Source of the DNA: UBA7985 sp965658725
GTDB lineage: Bacteria > Pseudomonadota > Alphaproteobacteria > UBA7985
Assembly (NCBI GenBank): GCA_965658725.1
Contig: CBFHUI010000009.1
Location: 1 to 52,743 of the forward strand
DNA length: 52,743 nucleotides
Reading direction: 5' to 3'
Shown here: one piece after another, positions 9,157 to 17,777 of the stretch
How the letters are laid out: each line of letters begins with the position of its first letter
How positions within the stretch are numbered: the first letter of the stretch is position 1
Program-made: the position numbers and the translations under genes
The notes under the pieces: model-generated
The model's database searches: none
What the model saw: the letters and a program-made list of their open reading frames with translations, nothing else
What the model was told of the DNA's origin: nothing

Positions 9157-10245
9157 ATGAAAACAGGTGTCATGGTTTGTGGGCACGGGAGCCGCGATGA
9201 AGGTGCCGTGCGCGAGTTTGCCCAAGTGGCAGAAGGGCTACGCAAGCGCCTACCGCAATTCGACGTCGATTATGGCTATCTCGAATTCGCGACGCCGATC
9301 ATCAAAGACGGCCTCGACCGCCTGCGCGAAAAGGGCTGCGAACGGATCCTCGCGGTGCCGGGCATGCTCTTTGCCGCCGGTCATGCAAAGAACGACATTC
9401 CCTCTGTGCTGAACACCTATGGCGCGCAGCACAACATCGAGATGCACTACGGCCGAGAGTTGGGCGTAGACAACAAGATGATCCGCGCGGCGGGCGAGCG
9501 CGTGCGCGAGGCCATGGAGCGCGCAAACCGGGAACAGGGCGAGGTCGCCCCGCATGAAACCTTGCTCGTCGTCGTTGGCCGGGGGGCGTCGGACCCTGAC
9601 GCGAACGGCAACGTCACAAAGATCACCCGCATGCTCTGGGAAGGCTTGGGCTTTGGCTGGGCGGAAACGGCTTACTCGGGCGTCACTTTCCCGCTGGTCA
9701 TGCCGGCGCTGGAAAAGTGCGCCATGCTCGGGTTCAAGCGGATTGTGGTTTTCCCGTATTTCTTGTTCACCGGCGTGCTGGTGAACCGGATCTACGACCA
9801 GACCGATGAAGTCGCGGCAAACCACCCCGGTCTGCAGTTCATCAAGGCGGGCTACCTCAACGACCACGATCTCGTCCTAGACACCTTCCGCGACCGGGTT
9901 GAGGAGTGCATGACCGGTCAGAACGTGATGAACTGCTTGAATTGTAAGTACCGGGAGCAGGTATTGGGCTTCGAAGGTGAAGTTGGTCTGCCGCAGGAAT
10001 CGCACCACCACCACGTGGAAGGCGGCGACAAGTCCGAGGGGCATCACCACCATCACGACCATGACCACAGCCACGACCACGGCCATGGCCACGACCACTC
10101 TCACCCGCACACCCATCACCCCTACCCCCACAACGACCACCCGATGGGACCGTGGTCGTTGCCCGGCAGCAAGCAGGGCGACCACCTCGTGTGTCCGTGT
10201 GGGCGCTGGGCCGTCACTAAAAACGACGAGCGCTTCGAGGCCTGA
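9157..10245 (+). CDS. cbiX: Two-domain sirohydrochlorin chelatase CbiX with MxCxxC and His-rich tail
   Basis: A cobaltochelatase of the CbiX long type, which inserts cobalt into sirohydrochlorin in the early-insertion route. From the ATG at 9157 it has 362 residues. Two CbiX repeats are visible: the first with GHGSRDEGAVREF and GMLFAAGHAKND (candidate metal-binding His residues), the second with VVVGRGASDPDAN and PYFLFTGVLVNRIY. After these comes MNCLNC (residues 258-263), the MxCxxC motif that binds an Fe-S cluster in long CbiX proteins. A His/Asp tail at about 283-330 and a CPCGRW end follow. The longer upstream frame is antisense to cobD and was not used. It opens the second rightward run, 6 bp before cobH. 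Co-occurrence with CobN is odd. Confidence 0.9.
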   Translation: MKTGVMVCGHGSRDEGAVREFAQVAEGLRKRLPQFDVDYGYLEFATPIIKDGLDRLREKGCERILAVPGMLFAAGHAKNDIPSVLNTYGAQHNIEMHYGRELGVDNKMIRAAGERVREAMERANREQGEVAPHETLLVVVGRGASDPDANGNVTKITRMLWEGLGFGWAETAYSGVTFPLVMPALEKCAMLGFKRIVVFPYFLFTGVLVNRIYDQTDEVAANHPGLQFIKAGYLNDHDLVLDTFRDRVEECMTGQNVMNCLNCKYREQVLGFEGEVGLPQESHHHHVEGGDKSEGHHHHHDHDHSHDHGHGHDHSHPHTHHPYPHNDHPMGPWSLPGSKQGDHLVCPCGRWAVTKNDERFEA

Positions 10246-10251
10246 GACCCG

Positions 10252-10920
10252 GTGCACTTCGACTACGAGAAAGCCCCCGCCGCGATCTACGCGCAGTCTT
10301 TTGCCACCGTTGAGGCCGAAGCCAGCGCCGCGCTCGACCGCTTGCCCGCTGCCGCGCGGCCGGTGGTGGTGCGCATGATCCATGCTTGCGGCGTGCCGGA
10401 GATTGCCGGGGATGTCATGGTCTCAGACGGATTTGTGGATGCAGGCATGGCCGCTTTGAGCGCAGATAAGCCGATTTACATGGACGCTGAGATGGTGCGC
10501 ATGGGGCTGGTTCGCACGCTCATGCCGCCGAAAGTCCCGCTCTACTGCACCACCCACGACCCCCGCGCCGCGCCGCTGGCCGAGAGCATCGGCAACACGC
10601 GCTCTGCCGCGGGAGTTGGCCTGTGGGAGGATGATATCGAGGGCGGTTTGGCGGTCTTTGGCAACGCGCCCACGGCGCTGTTTTACTTTCTTGAGGCTAT
10701 CGCCGCCGGATCCCTGCCCAAACCTGCCGCTGTCGTCGGCTTGCCCGTCGGGTTCGTCGGTGCGGCAGAGAGCAAGGACGCGCTGATTGAGCACGCGGAC
10801 AGCCTCGGCTTGCCCTTCATCACACTGCGCGGTCGCATGGGCGGCAGCGCCATGGCCTCGGCCGTCGTGAACGCGCTGGCGGTCCTGGCGCGCGCGGACA
10901 ACGAAGGGGCGGCGGCGTGA
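10252..10920 (+). CDS. cobH: Precorrin-8X methylmutase CobH/CbiC
   Basis: This enzyme moves the methyl group from C-11 to C-12, turning precorrin-8X into hydrogenobyrinic acid. The 222-residue protein starts at a GTG, 6 bp after cbiX. It carries the family signature around the catalytic histidine (VRMIHACGVPEIA, His about residue 43), the central NAPTALFYFLEAI segment, and GLPVGFVGAAESKDAL near the C terminus. The stop overlaps the GTG start of cobL in a GTGA, which points to coupled translation. Confidence 0.95.
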   Translation: MHFDYEKAPAAIYAQSFATVEAEASAALDRLPAAARPVVVRMIHACGVPEIAGDVMVSDGFVDAGMAALSADKPIYMDAEMVRMGLVRTLMPPKVPLYCTTHDPRAAPLAESIGNTRSAAGVGLWEDDIEGGLAVFGNAPTALFYFLEAIAAGSLPKPAAVVGLPVGFVGAAESKDALIEHADSLGLPFITLRGRMGGSAMASAVVNALAVLARADNEGAAA

Positions 10921-12155
10921 GTGCGCCTTGGATCACTGTGATCGGGCTGGGACCGGAAGGCCCCGCCGGCCTGACCCCCGCTGCGCAAGAAGCGCTGGCG
11001 GCCTGCGATCACGTCGTTTGCGCCGAGCGTCACGCGAGCCTTATGACTGACGCGCTGAGTGGCAAAAGCATCCACCATTGGCCAGTTTGGCATCAGGCGC
11101 GCGAGGTCATTGCGCCGCTGGAAGGACAATCGGTTGCCGTGCTCGGAACGGGGGAGCCGTTTCACTTTGGCGTCGGCTCGTCGCTGGTCCGCTGGTTCGG
11201 GTCTGGCGCGCTGCGCGTGTTCCCGACGGCTTCAGCCTTTGACCGCGCCTGCGCGCGCTTGGGCTGGGCGCAGCAGGAGACGCTGTGCCTCTCCGCCTAC
11301 GGCCGGTCGCTGGGTGCGGTTCTGCTGCAAGCCCGGGTCGGGGCGTCGATGCTGATTTTGGGTGACGGAGAACTGGGTCTGCGCTTGCGTGAAGCGCTGA
11401 CAGCCATGGGGCTGGGCGAAAGCCGGATTGTCGCGCTGTCGCAGATGGATGGCGCGGATGAGAGCCGGGTTGACGAGCGCGCCTGTGAGTGGACTCAAAC
11501 CGTAGATCCGATCACGACGTGGGCTGTGAGCGTCGAGGCTTCGGCGGATGCCAACGCGGACTGGCCCGCGCTGCGTCACGAACCCTTTGGCCTGCCCGAT
11601 GATGCATTCAAGCACGACGGCAAGCTGACCAAGCGTGAAGTACGCGCCACCAGCCTGAGCGCGCTTCTGGCTGCGCCCGGTGGGGGGCTTTGGGATATCG
11701 GTGGCGGCAGCGGGGCCATCGGTCTGGAGTGGCTGCGGGCGCGGCCAACGGGCCGGGTCTTTGCGATTGAACCCCACGGCGAGCGCCGCGGTTTCATGGC
11801 CAAAAATGCCCGCCGCTTTGGTCTGGGCCATGACGCCCGCGACCCCTTTGTCGTGTCAGGCGAACACGCCCCGGACGCTTTCCAAAGCGCCGGCTTTGCC
11901 CCGGATGCTGTTTTCGTCGGTGGCGGTTTGAGCCGCGAAGGCGTGCTTGACGGCGCTTGGCAGGCGCTGAGCAGCGGCGGGGTTCTGGTGGCCAATGCCG
12001 TTACTCTGGAAGGTCAGGCCGTGCTGACAAACTGGCGCGAACACGCGCATGGAGACTTCACCACCCTCGCCATCGCGCGGGGCGAAAGCGTGGGGCGCTT
12101 TACCGGTCTGCGTCCGCTGATGCCGGTGCTCCAGTGGGTGGGCCGTAAGCCGTGA
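10917..12155 (+). CDS. cobL: Precorrin-6Y C5,15-methyltransferase (decarboxylating), CbiE+CbiT fusion
   Basis: CobL methylates C-5 and C-15 and decarboxylates the C-12 acetate side chain of precorrin-6B. It is the usual fusion of two methyltransferases. The N-terminal CbiE-like domain starts with VIGLGPEGPAGLTPAAQEAL. The C-terminal CbiT-like domain, from about residue 220, contains the SAM-binding loop LWDIGGGSGAIGLEW and VFAIEPHGERRG. The 412-residue length is normal. It starts at a GTG overlapping the cobH stop by 4 bp and ends overlapping the GTG of cobI by 4 bp. Confidence 0.95.
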   Translation: MSAPWITVIGLGPEGPAGLTPAAQEALAACDHVVCAERHASLMTDALSGKSIHHWPVWHQAREVIAPLEGQSVAVLGTGEPFHFGVGSSLVRWFGSGALRVFPTASAFDRACARLGWAQQETLCLSAYGRSLGAVLLQARVGASMLILGDGELGLRLREALTAMGLGESRIVALSQMDGADESRVDERACEWTQTVDPITTWAVSVEASADANADWPALRHEPFGLPDDAFKHDGKLTKREVRATSLSALLAAPGGGLWDIGGGSGAIGLEWLRARPTGRVFAIEPHGERRGFMAKNARRFGLGHDARDPFVVSGEHAPDAFQSAGFAPDAVFVGGGLSREGVLDGAWQALSSGGVLVANAVTLEGQAVLTNWREHAHGDFTTLAIARGESVGRFTGLRPLMPVLQWVGRKP

Positions 12156-12871
12156 GTGCGCCGGGAACCGTCTATGGCGTCGGCGTCGGGCCGGGCGACC
12201 CGGAGCTGCTGACGCTCAAGGCGCTGCGCATCATTCAGGAGGCACCCGTGCTCGCCTACGCCGCTGCAGAAGGGGTGCCGAGCTTTGCCCGCTCCATCGT
12301 TGAACCCCACCTCGACGGTCTGGCCGCCAAGGTCGAGATCCCCATGGTGATGCCCATGGTCGCCGAGCGCTTTCCCGCGCAGGATGTCTACGATCGCGGC
12401 GCGGAAGACATCCGCACTCACCTGCAGGCCGGTCGCGACGTGGCGGTACTGTGTGAGGGCGATCCGATGTTCTACGGCTCGTTCATGTACTTGTTCGGGC
12501 GGCTCAATGGCGCCTTTCCGATGACGGTCGTGCCGGGGGTGTCGTCGGTTATGGCCTGCGCCGCGGTGGCTGGCTGGCCACTGGTCGCGCGCAACGACGC
12601 CTTCCGCGTGCTGCCGGCCACACTGGAGGACGAGCCGCTGCGTCAGCAAATCCGAGACGCCGAAGGGCTTGCGTTCATGAAGGTTGGCCGCCACTTGGGT
12701 CGCCTCAAAGCGTTGCTGAGCGAAGCGGGGCTGTTGGGTCACGCCGTTTATGTCGAGCGCGCGAGTCTGCCGACGCAGCGGGTCATTCCGCTTCAGGAGC
12801 TGGATGAAGACCGCGCGCCCTATTTCTCCATGGTTCTGGTTCACCGTCGCGGAGGGGCGCATGTCCTTTAA
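12152..12871 (+). CDS. cobI: Precorrin-2 C20-methyltransferase CobI/CbiL
   Basis: A SAM-dependent methyltransferase that methylates C-20 of precorrin-2 (or cobalt-precorrin-2). The 239-residue protein has the class III methyltransferase signature GVGVGPGDPELLTLKALR at the N terminus, CEGDPMFYGSFMYLFGRL in the middle and VPGVSSVMACAA after it. The start is a GTG overlapping cobL by 4 bp. The end overlaps the next gene by 11 bp. The sequence alone does not say whether the substrate carries cobalt. Confidence 0.94.
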   Translation: MSAPGTVYGVGVGPGDPELLTLKALRIIQEAPVLAYAAAEGVPSFARSIVEPHLDGLAAKVEIPMVMPMVAERFPAQDVYDRGAEDIRTHLQAGRDVAVLCEGDPMFYGSFMYLFGRLNGAFPMTVVPGVSSVMACAAVAGWPLVARNDAFRVLPATLEDEPLRQQIRDAEGLAFMKVGRHLGRLKALLSEAGLLGHAVYVERASLPTQRVIPLQELDEDRAPYFSMVLVHRRGGAHVL

Positions 12872-14633
12872 GGTTCAAGACGTTCTCTTCCTCTCCCCGC
12901 TCGCCCATCACCGGCCTGCGCTGAACCAGCTGCGCGATGCGCTGGGCGCGGGTGAGGTTCTGGCCGGAGAAGGCTTTGGCGCCGCCGTTCGCAAAGGCTT
13001 TGCGGAGGGCCGTCCAATTGTCGGCCTGTGCGCGGCGGGAATCCTGATCCGCCTGACCGCGCCGCTGCTTGCCGACAAACACGCCGAGCCGCCGGTGGTC
13101 ATGGCTACGGAAACGGGGGACTTCGTGCCCCTGCTTGGTGGTCATCACGGCGCAAATCAGCTCGCGCGCGATCTGGCTGAACTGGCTGTGGGCTTCGCTG
13201 TGGTGAGCACGGCGACAGACACGATCTTGGGCGCGGCGGTCGAGGACCCTGCGCCAGGATATCGCCTGCTCAACCCCGAACACGCCTCTGCGTTTCAGAA
13301 GGCTTTGGCGCAGGGCCCTGACACGGGCATTGCGGTTCACGGCGACTGGCCGCTGCGCAGTGATGGCCCGGCCCAGACCGACCCGAACAGCCCTCTGTCG
13401 CTGGGGACCAGCGGCACACCGTCGGAGCAAGCGCTGGTCTACGCGCCGACTGATCTGGTGCTTGGGGTCGGGTGTGAGCGCGGGGCGGATGCCGAAGGTT
13501 TTGTCACGCACGCCTTGGCCGCGCTGGACAGCGCCGGGCTGGATCCGCGCCGGGTCGCCGGTGTGGCGAGCGTGACCCTCAAGCAGGACGAACCCGCCCT
13601 TCACGCCCTTGCCGCGCACCTGAACGCGCCACTGCGCTTCTTTGACAGCGCAGCGCTCGCCGACATTGCCACGCCCAACCCTTCCGCTGTCGTGGAAGCC
13701 GAAATCGGCACGCCGTCAGTGAGCGAGGCGGCGGCGCTGCTGGGCGCAGGCTCGGGCGCATCGCTTGTGCTCGAAAAGCAGAAATTTGGCATCGGCACGC
13801 TGGCCGTGGCGCAGGCACCTGCGCCGCTGGCTGAACCCGCAGCCGGTCGCCCGCGCGGACAGGTGCAACTCGTCGGGCTGGGACCGGGCCGCGCAGACTG
13901 GCGGCTCGCTGGGACGGATGCGGTCCTGCGTAGTGCCGAGCATCTGGTTGGCTACACCTACTACACCGATCAGGTCCAACCCTTGCCGCATCAGCAAGTG
14001 CACACCTTTGATCTGGGCGAGGAAGAGCGGCGCTGCCAGTTTGCGCTGGATCTGGCGGCACAGGGCGCGTCGGTCGCGCTGATCTGCTCGGGCGATGCTG
14101 GGGTCTATGCTATGGGCGCGCTGGTCTATGAGCTCGCCGACCGCTCCGAAGACCGCGCGATCCAAGGGGTTGAGATCATCGCCAACCCGGGGATCAGCGC
14201 TATGTTCGGCGCAGCCGCCCGCCTCGGTGCCCCGCTGGGTCACGACTTCTGCGCGATTTCGCTGTCGAACCTGATGACCCCATGGACGGTAATCGAGCGT
14301 CGTCTGAAGGGCGCGTCGCTGGCGGACTTTGTGGTCTGCTTCTATAATCCCGTGAGCCGCAAGCGAGACTGGCAGCTTGCAGCCGCACGCGACATCCTGC
14401 TCGAACACCGCCCCGCCGACACCCCAGTGGTGATCTGCCGTCAGATTGGGCGGTCGGAAGAGACCTTTACCCACCGGACGCTGGATGAGCTGGACCCCGC
14501 AGATGTCGATATGTTCTGCATGGTGCTGGTGGGCGCGTCGATCACCCGGCGCTATCAGCCCGTCAAGAACGGCCCCATCAGCCTTTACACACCGCGCGGT
14601 TATCTCAGCCGCGGAGAGGACCACCGCGCATGA
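12861..14633 (+). CDS. cobJ: Fused CbiG (cobalt-precorrin-5A hydrolase) and CobJ/CbiH (precorrin-3B C17-methyltransferase)
   Basis: A 590-residue two-function protein. Residues 1 to about 195 match the CbiG N-terminal and central part (VGLCAAGILIRLTAPLL, then LLGGHHGANQLARDLA and STATD). Residues about 199-330 match the CbiG C-terminal/CobE domain (VLGVGCERGA, VTLKQDEPALHALA, SVSEAAALLGAG). From about 332 the CobJ methyltransferase begins (VQLVGLGPGRADW, CSGDAGVYAMGALVYE, NPGISAMFGAAA, CFYNPVSRKRDW). CbiG opens the delta-lactone and releases acetaldehyde in the cobalt-early route; CobE is its C-terminal relative in the aerobic route. The ATG at 12861 follows a GGAGGGG site inside cobI; an upstream extension of the frame lies in cobI and was rejected. 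Confidence 0.93.
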   Translation: MSFKVQDVLFLSPLAHHRPALNQLRDALGAGEVLAGEGFGAAVRKGFAEGRPIVGLCAAGILIRLTAPLLADKHAEPPVVMATETGDFVPLLGGHHGANQLARDLAELAVGFAVVSTATDTILGAAVEDPAPGYRLLNPEHASAFQKALAQGPDTGIAVHGDWPLRSDGPAQTDPNSPLSLGTSGTPSEQALVYAPTDLVLGVGCERGADAEGFVTHALAALDSAGLDPRRVAGVASVTLKQDEPALHALAAHLNAPLRFFDSAALADIATPNPSAVVEAEIGTPSVSEAAALLGAGSGASLVLEKQKFGIGTLAVAQAPAPLAEPAAGRPRGQVQLVGLGPGRADWRLAGTDAVLRSAEHLVGYTYYTDQVQPLPHQQVHTFDLGEEERRCQFALDLAAQGASVALICSGDAGVYAMGALVYELADRSEDRAIQGVEIIANPGISAMFGAAARLGAPLGHDFCAISLSNLMTPWTVIERRLKGASLADFVVCFYNPVSRKRDWQLAAARDILLEHRPADTPVVICRQIGRSEETFTHRTLDELDPADVDMFCMVLVGASITRRYQPVKNGPISLYTPRGYLSRGEDHRA

Positions 14634-15412
14634 GCAGCACCCCCATTAACTTCATTGGTGCAGGTCCCGGCTCGCCGGACTTGTTGACCCTGCGCGGCCG
14701 TGACTTGATCGCTGAAGCAGACGTGGTGCTCTACGCCGGTTCGCTGGTGCCAGAAGGGGTACTCATCCACGCCAATGAGGGCGCGGACATCCAGGATTCG
14801 GCGCCCATGGCGCTGGACGAGATCATGGACATCATGGTGACCGCATACCGCGCGGGAAAGAAGGTCGCGCGCGTGCACTCGGGCGACCCCTCGCTCTACG
14901 GCGCGGTGGCTGAGCAGGCGCGGCGGCTGCGTGCGCTGGATATTCCCTATGTCATAACACCGGGGGTCTCGGCCTACACGGCGGCGGCGGCGACTATGGG
15001 GGTGGAGCTCACCCTGCCAACCGTCTCTCAGTCGATCATTCTCACGCGCGTTGCGGGGCAGGCGACGGACATGCCTGAGCACGAAACGCTGGAAAACTTT
15101 GCGCAGACACGCTCGACTCTCGCGCTGCATCTGAGCATTCGCTACCTGCGCGACATTCAGCGTCGGCTGATTCCCTACTACGGCGAAGATTGCCCCTGCG
15201 TGGTGGCCTACCGCGTGGGTTGGCCCGACGAGCAATTCATCTATGGCACGCTTACCACCATCCGCGACCGCGTGCGCGAAGCGAAGATCACACGCACCGC
15301 GATCATCTTCGTCGGTCCGGTTCTGGGGGAAGCAGAATTCCCCGATTCGGCGCTTTACGATGCCGATTATGAGCACATTTTGCGACATAGAAAGCTCAAG
15401 GCCGAGGGCTGA
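14630..15412 (+). CDS. cobM: Precorrin-4 C11-methyltransferase CobM/CbiF
   Basis: A SAM-dependent methyltransferase acting at C-11 of precorrin-4 (or cobalt-precorrin-4). The 260-residue length is normal. Motifs in order are FIGAGPGSPDLLTLRGRDL, VVLYAGSLVPEGV, ARVHSGDPSLYGAVAEQ, TPGVSAYTAAAATMGVELT and QSIILTRVAG. Its ATG overlaps the stop of cbiG-cobJ in an ATGA. It is the last gene of the cobalamin cluster in this window; no cobA, cobB, cobC, cobF, cobG/cobZ, cobS, cobT or cobV is present. Confidence 0.95.
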   Translation: MSSTPINFIGAGPGSPDLLTLRGRDLIAEADVVLYAGSLVPEGVLIHANEGADIQDSAPMALDEIMDIMVTAYRAGKKVARVHSGDPSLYGAVAEQARRLRALDIPYVITPGVSAYTAAAATMGVELTLPTVSQSIILTRVAGQATDMPEHETLENFAQTRSTLALHLSIRYLRDIQRRLIPYYGEDCPCVVAYRVGWPDEQFIYGTLTTIRDRVREAKITRTAIIFVGPVLGEAEFPDSALYDADYEHILRHRKLKAEG

Positions 15413-15514
15413 GCCTGCACTCACGTACATTTGCAGGCACAGAGGGCGACGGCGTGGCGAGGCCTGTGCTAGATCCTATTTGTACAGGCGTGAAATCTTT
15501 TTCGGGGAAGAATT

Positions 15515-16102
15515 ATGCGGGGCCTTCTGTCCGCTCTGAGTTTGGCGATTGTTGGTGCAATCTTGGTTGGCTGTGCGGCGACGACGCCTTACCACGGCAC
15601 GACGATCCTTTATTCCCGCATCATGACGGACGCTGAGGGCTATAAAACCCCCTTCCGCGCCTACGCCATCACCAATGGCCGCATGTATGTTGGTGAGAAC
15701 GTGGACCGGGACCAGAACTATGCGGCAGCGAAGCTCGATTTTTCCATGCCGACGTTCCTGCTGACCTTCCAGTCCTTGCCCGGCAAGTCCATCAGCCACA
15801 CCACCGAGCTGTCCAAAGCTCTGCCGCTGCTGGCGCGTGAGCTGTGTCGGGAAAGGCCGGTGAACGCGATTGAGCGTGAGCTGGACTGGGACACGGGCGA
15901 GCGCAAAGTCTACGTCGAATGTCAGGGACTGTTCGGAGAGTCGTATGATCTGGGTGGAGACGGTTCCAGCACGGTGATTCGTTCGGCCCAGGTCGATGAA
16001 ACCTATGAATTACGCTACCGCGTGGTGTTTGACCGCAACGGCGATCCCGTTGACGCGCGGGTCACGGTACGCCCCGACGGCACCCGGTCCGTGGTCAACT
16101 AG
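15515..16102 (+). CDS. Putative lipoprotein of unknown function
   Basis: A 195-residue protein that I do not recognise. It has a short signal peptide ending in the lipobox LVGC with the lipidation Cys at residue 20, so it is probably anchored in a membrane facing the periplasm. The mature part is mixed alpha/beta with a Cys pair in the second half (ELCRER and VECQG) that could form a disulfide. A GGGGAAG ribosome-binding site precedes the ATG. It is separated from cobM by 102 bp and from the phosphatase gene by about 180 bp, so it is probably a single-gene unit. Confidence 0.75.
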   Translation: MRGLLSALSLAIVGAILVGCAATTPYHGTTILYSRIMTDAEGYKTPFRAYAITNGRMYVGENVDRDQNYAAAKLDFSMPTFLLTFQSLPGKSISHTTELSKALPLLARELCRERPVNAIERELDWDTGERKVYVECQGLFGESYDLGGDGSSTVIRSAQVDETYELRYRVVFDRNGDPVDARVTVRPDGTRSVVN

Positions 16103-16281
16103 GTAATTTCTAACCCCTTGGGGTGGAACAATTTTCGTTATGCGCCACTTACCCACAGGTTCCTGCACCGAACTGTCCACAGTTGACTGGACCAGAGCCG
16201 TCCCTTTGCGCATTGTTACGCATAATCCTGCCAAATGAGGCAATTTCTTTACGGGTTTTGGGGTTGGGGTCACGGACCGCC

Positions 16282-16758
16282 ATGCTGAATGTTCTTTTCG
16301 TTTGCACAGGAAATACCTGCCGCTCGCCGATGGCGGAGGGGGTTTTGCGTGCGCAAGCGGAGCTTTGGGGCATCGGTGATCGCGTCCGGGTGGATTCCGC
16401 TGGGATGACCCGCTGGCACGAGGGCAATGAGCCGACTTACGAAGGTCAAGTTGCTGCCGCCGCGCGGGGATACCACATCGGCGACCTCCGCTCCCGCCCC
16501 GTGGTCAGTGCAGATTTTGATACCTTCGACTGGATCATATGCATGACCCGCGAGCACCAGCAGGCTCTGCGCGAGCGTCGGCGCAGTGCGGATCAGGCGC
16601 AAATCCTGCTCGCCAGTGCATTTTCACCTTATCTCGGCACCATCGACATCGTAGACCCTTGGGGTCAGGGGCAGGCCGCCTACGACACAGCGCTTGACCA
16701 GATCGAACAGTGCTGCGCTGATATCCTCGTACGTGTGAGAGCCAGCGTCGCCGCCTGA
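16282..16758 (+). CDS. Low-molecular-weight protein tyrosine phosphatase
   Basis: A cysteine-based phosphatase of the LMW-PTP/arsenate-reductase fold. The ATG at 16282 gives 158 residues, a normal length, and puts the P-loop at the N terminus: VCTGNTCRSPMAE, with the CX5R nucleophile Cys and Arg. The general-acid loop is DPWGQG near residue 130. The frame is open further upstream, but the extra 53 residues have no family similarity. The substrate cannot be told; no exopolysaccharide genes lie nearby to suggest a Wzb-like role. Confidence 0.88.
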   Translation: MLNVLFVCTGNTCRSPMAEGVLRAQAELWGIGDRVRVDSAGMTRWHEGNEPTYEGQVAAAARGYHIGDLRSRPVVSADFDTFDWIICMTREHQQALRERRRSADQAQILLASAFSPYLGTIDIVDPWGQGQAAYDTALDQIEQCCADILVRVRASVAA

Positions 16759-16805
16759 TCCGGCGGTCCATGAAGCGCTCCGTATTTTGCGTTCATGGGG
16801 AAGGT

Positions 16806-17777
16806 ATGGCCAACAACTCAACACCGTCGAGCACCCGTCAGAACCGCGGCACGGATGGCCGCATCGTCGTCGGGATTTTTGCCGCGCTGACGGCCGCTGC
16901 CATGCTCGCCATTATGGATGCGGTCGCCTTTAACCTGCGCTTGACCTACGGGGTGATTGAGACGCAGCTGATCCGCAACATCGCGGGTGTGCTGTTTCTG
17001 GTCTGCCTCGCCATGATTCGGCGGGAAAGCATCTTCCCCGCCTATAAGGGCCGCAACATCGCAATTGTGCGGGGCATTGTCCTGATCCCCATGGGCTTCC
17101 TGATGTTCTCGTCCTTCCGCCTTCTCGATCAGGCATCGGCGACGGCGCTTGTCTTCACCTATCCCATCATCCTCACCATTCTTGCCGCTGTGTTGCTCGG
17201 CGAAAAAACCGGGCCATGGCGTTGGGGAGCGGTGGTGGTTGGCTTTATCGGTGTGGTCGCGGCGCAGGTGGCGCTGTGGATGGCAAACGGGGAGGAGTGG
17301 GCCGCACTGTCTGCCCAGCCGATCTGGCTCACCGCGCTCTATAGCCTGATGCCTGTGGGCGCGGCGGTGCTGTTTGGCTTCTACATGATCGCCGTGCGCT
17401 ATCTGCCCCAAGGCTTGCCAGCGCTATCGATCACCTACGTCGGCGCGCTGGCCTCGCTGGCGACGATCGTGCCGATCTGGGTGATCTTCGGGGAGCGGGA
17501 GCCGCTGAACTGGAGCGCGCATTGGTGGCAGTTCGGGCTGCTGGCGGTGTGCTCTCTGGGCGCGGCGCAGTCGCTCAACATCGCCTATCGCTCAGCGCCA
17601 GCAGCGGTGGCCGGGTCGCTGGAGTACGTCGGCATCCTGTTCGCAACGGGGCTGGCATGGATGACCCAGGGGCTTATTCCACCGGTTGGAATCTGGTTTG
17701 GCGTCTCGTTGATCATCCTCGCGGGCCTCATCACAGCGTGGCGGGAGTCCCGGCACCGGCAGACTGAGACGGCCTAA
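16806..17777 (+). CDS. EamA/DMT-superfamily permease
   Basis: An inner-membrane transporter of the drug/metabolite superfamily, substrate unknown. The protein (323 residues from this ATG) has ten hydrophobic segments in two EamA halves of five. The first half ends with ATALVFTYPIILTILAAVLLGEKTG, typical of EamA domains, and the second ends near the C terminus with AGSLEYVGILFATGLAW. A start at the ATG at 16770 would add 12 residues (MKRSVFCVHGEG) and cannot be excluded. Its stop overlaps the convergent stop of thpR by 3 bp. Confidence 0.85.
   Translation: MANNSTPSSTRQNRGTDGRIVVGIFAALTAAAMLAIMDAVAFNLRLTYGVIETQLIRNIAGVLFLVCLAMIRRESIFPAYKGRNIAIVRGIVLIPMGFLMFSSFRLLDQASATALVFTYPIILTILAAVLLGEKTGPWRWGAVVVGFIGVVAAQVALWMANGEEWAALSAQPIWLTALYSLMPVGAAVLFGFYMIAVRYLPQGLPALSITYVGALASLATIVPIWVIFGEREPLNWSAHWWQFGLLAVCSLGAAQSLNIAYRSAPAAVAGSLEYVGILFATGLAWMTQGLIPPVGIWFGVSLIILAGLITAWRESRHRQTETA

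Noticed and set aside
15413..15438. A hairpin GCCTGCA/TGCAGGC just after cobM
   Set aside because: It has a 12-base loop and no T tract, so it is not a convincing intrinsic terminator.
16113..16124. ACCCC-TT-GGGGT after the lipoprotein gene
   Set aside because: The 2-base centre cannot form a stable RNA loop and there is no T run after it.
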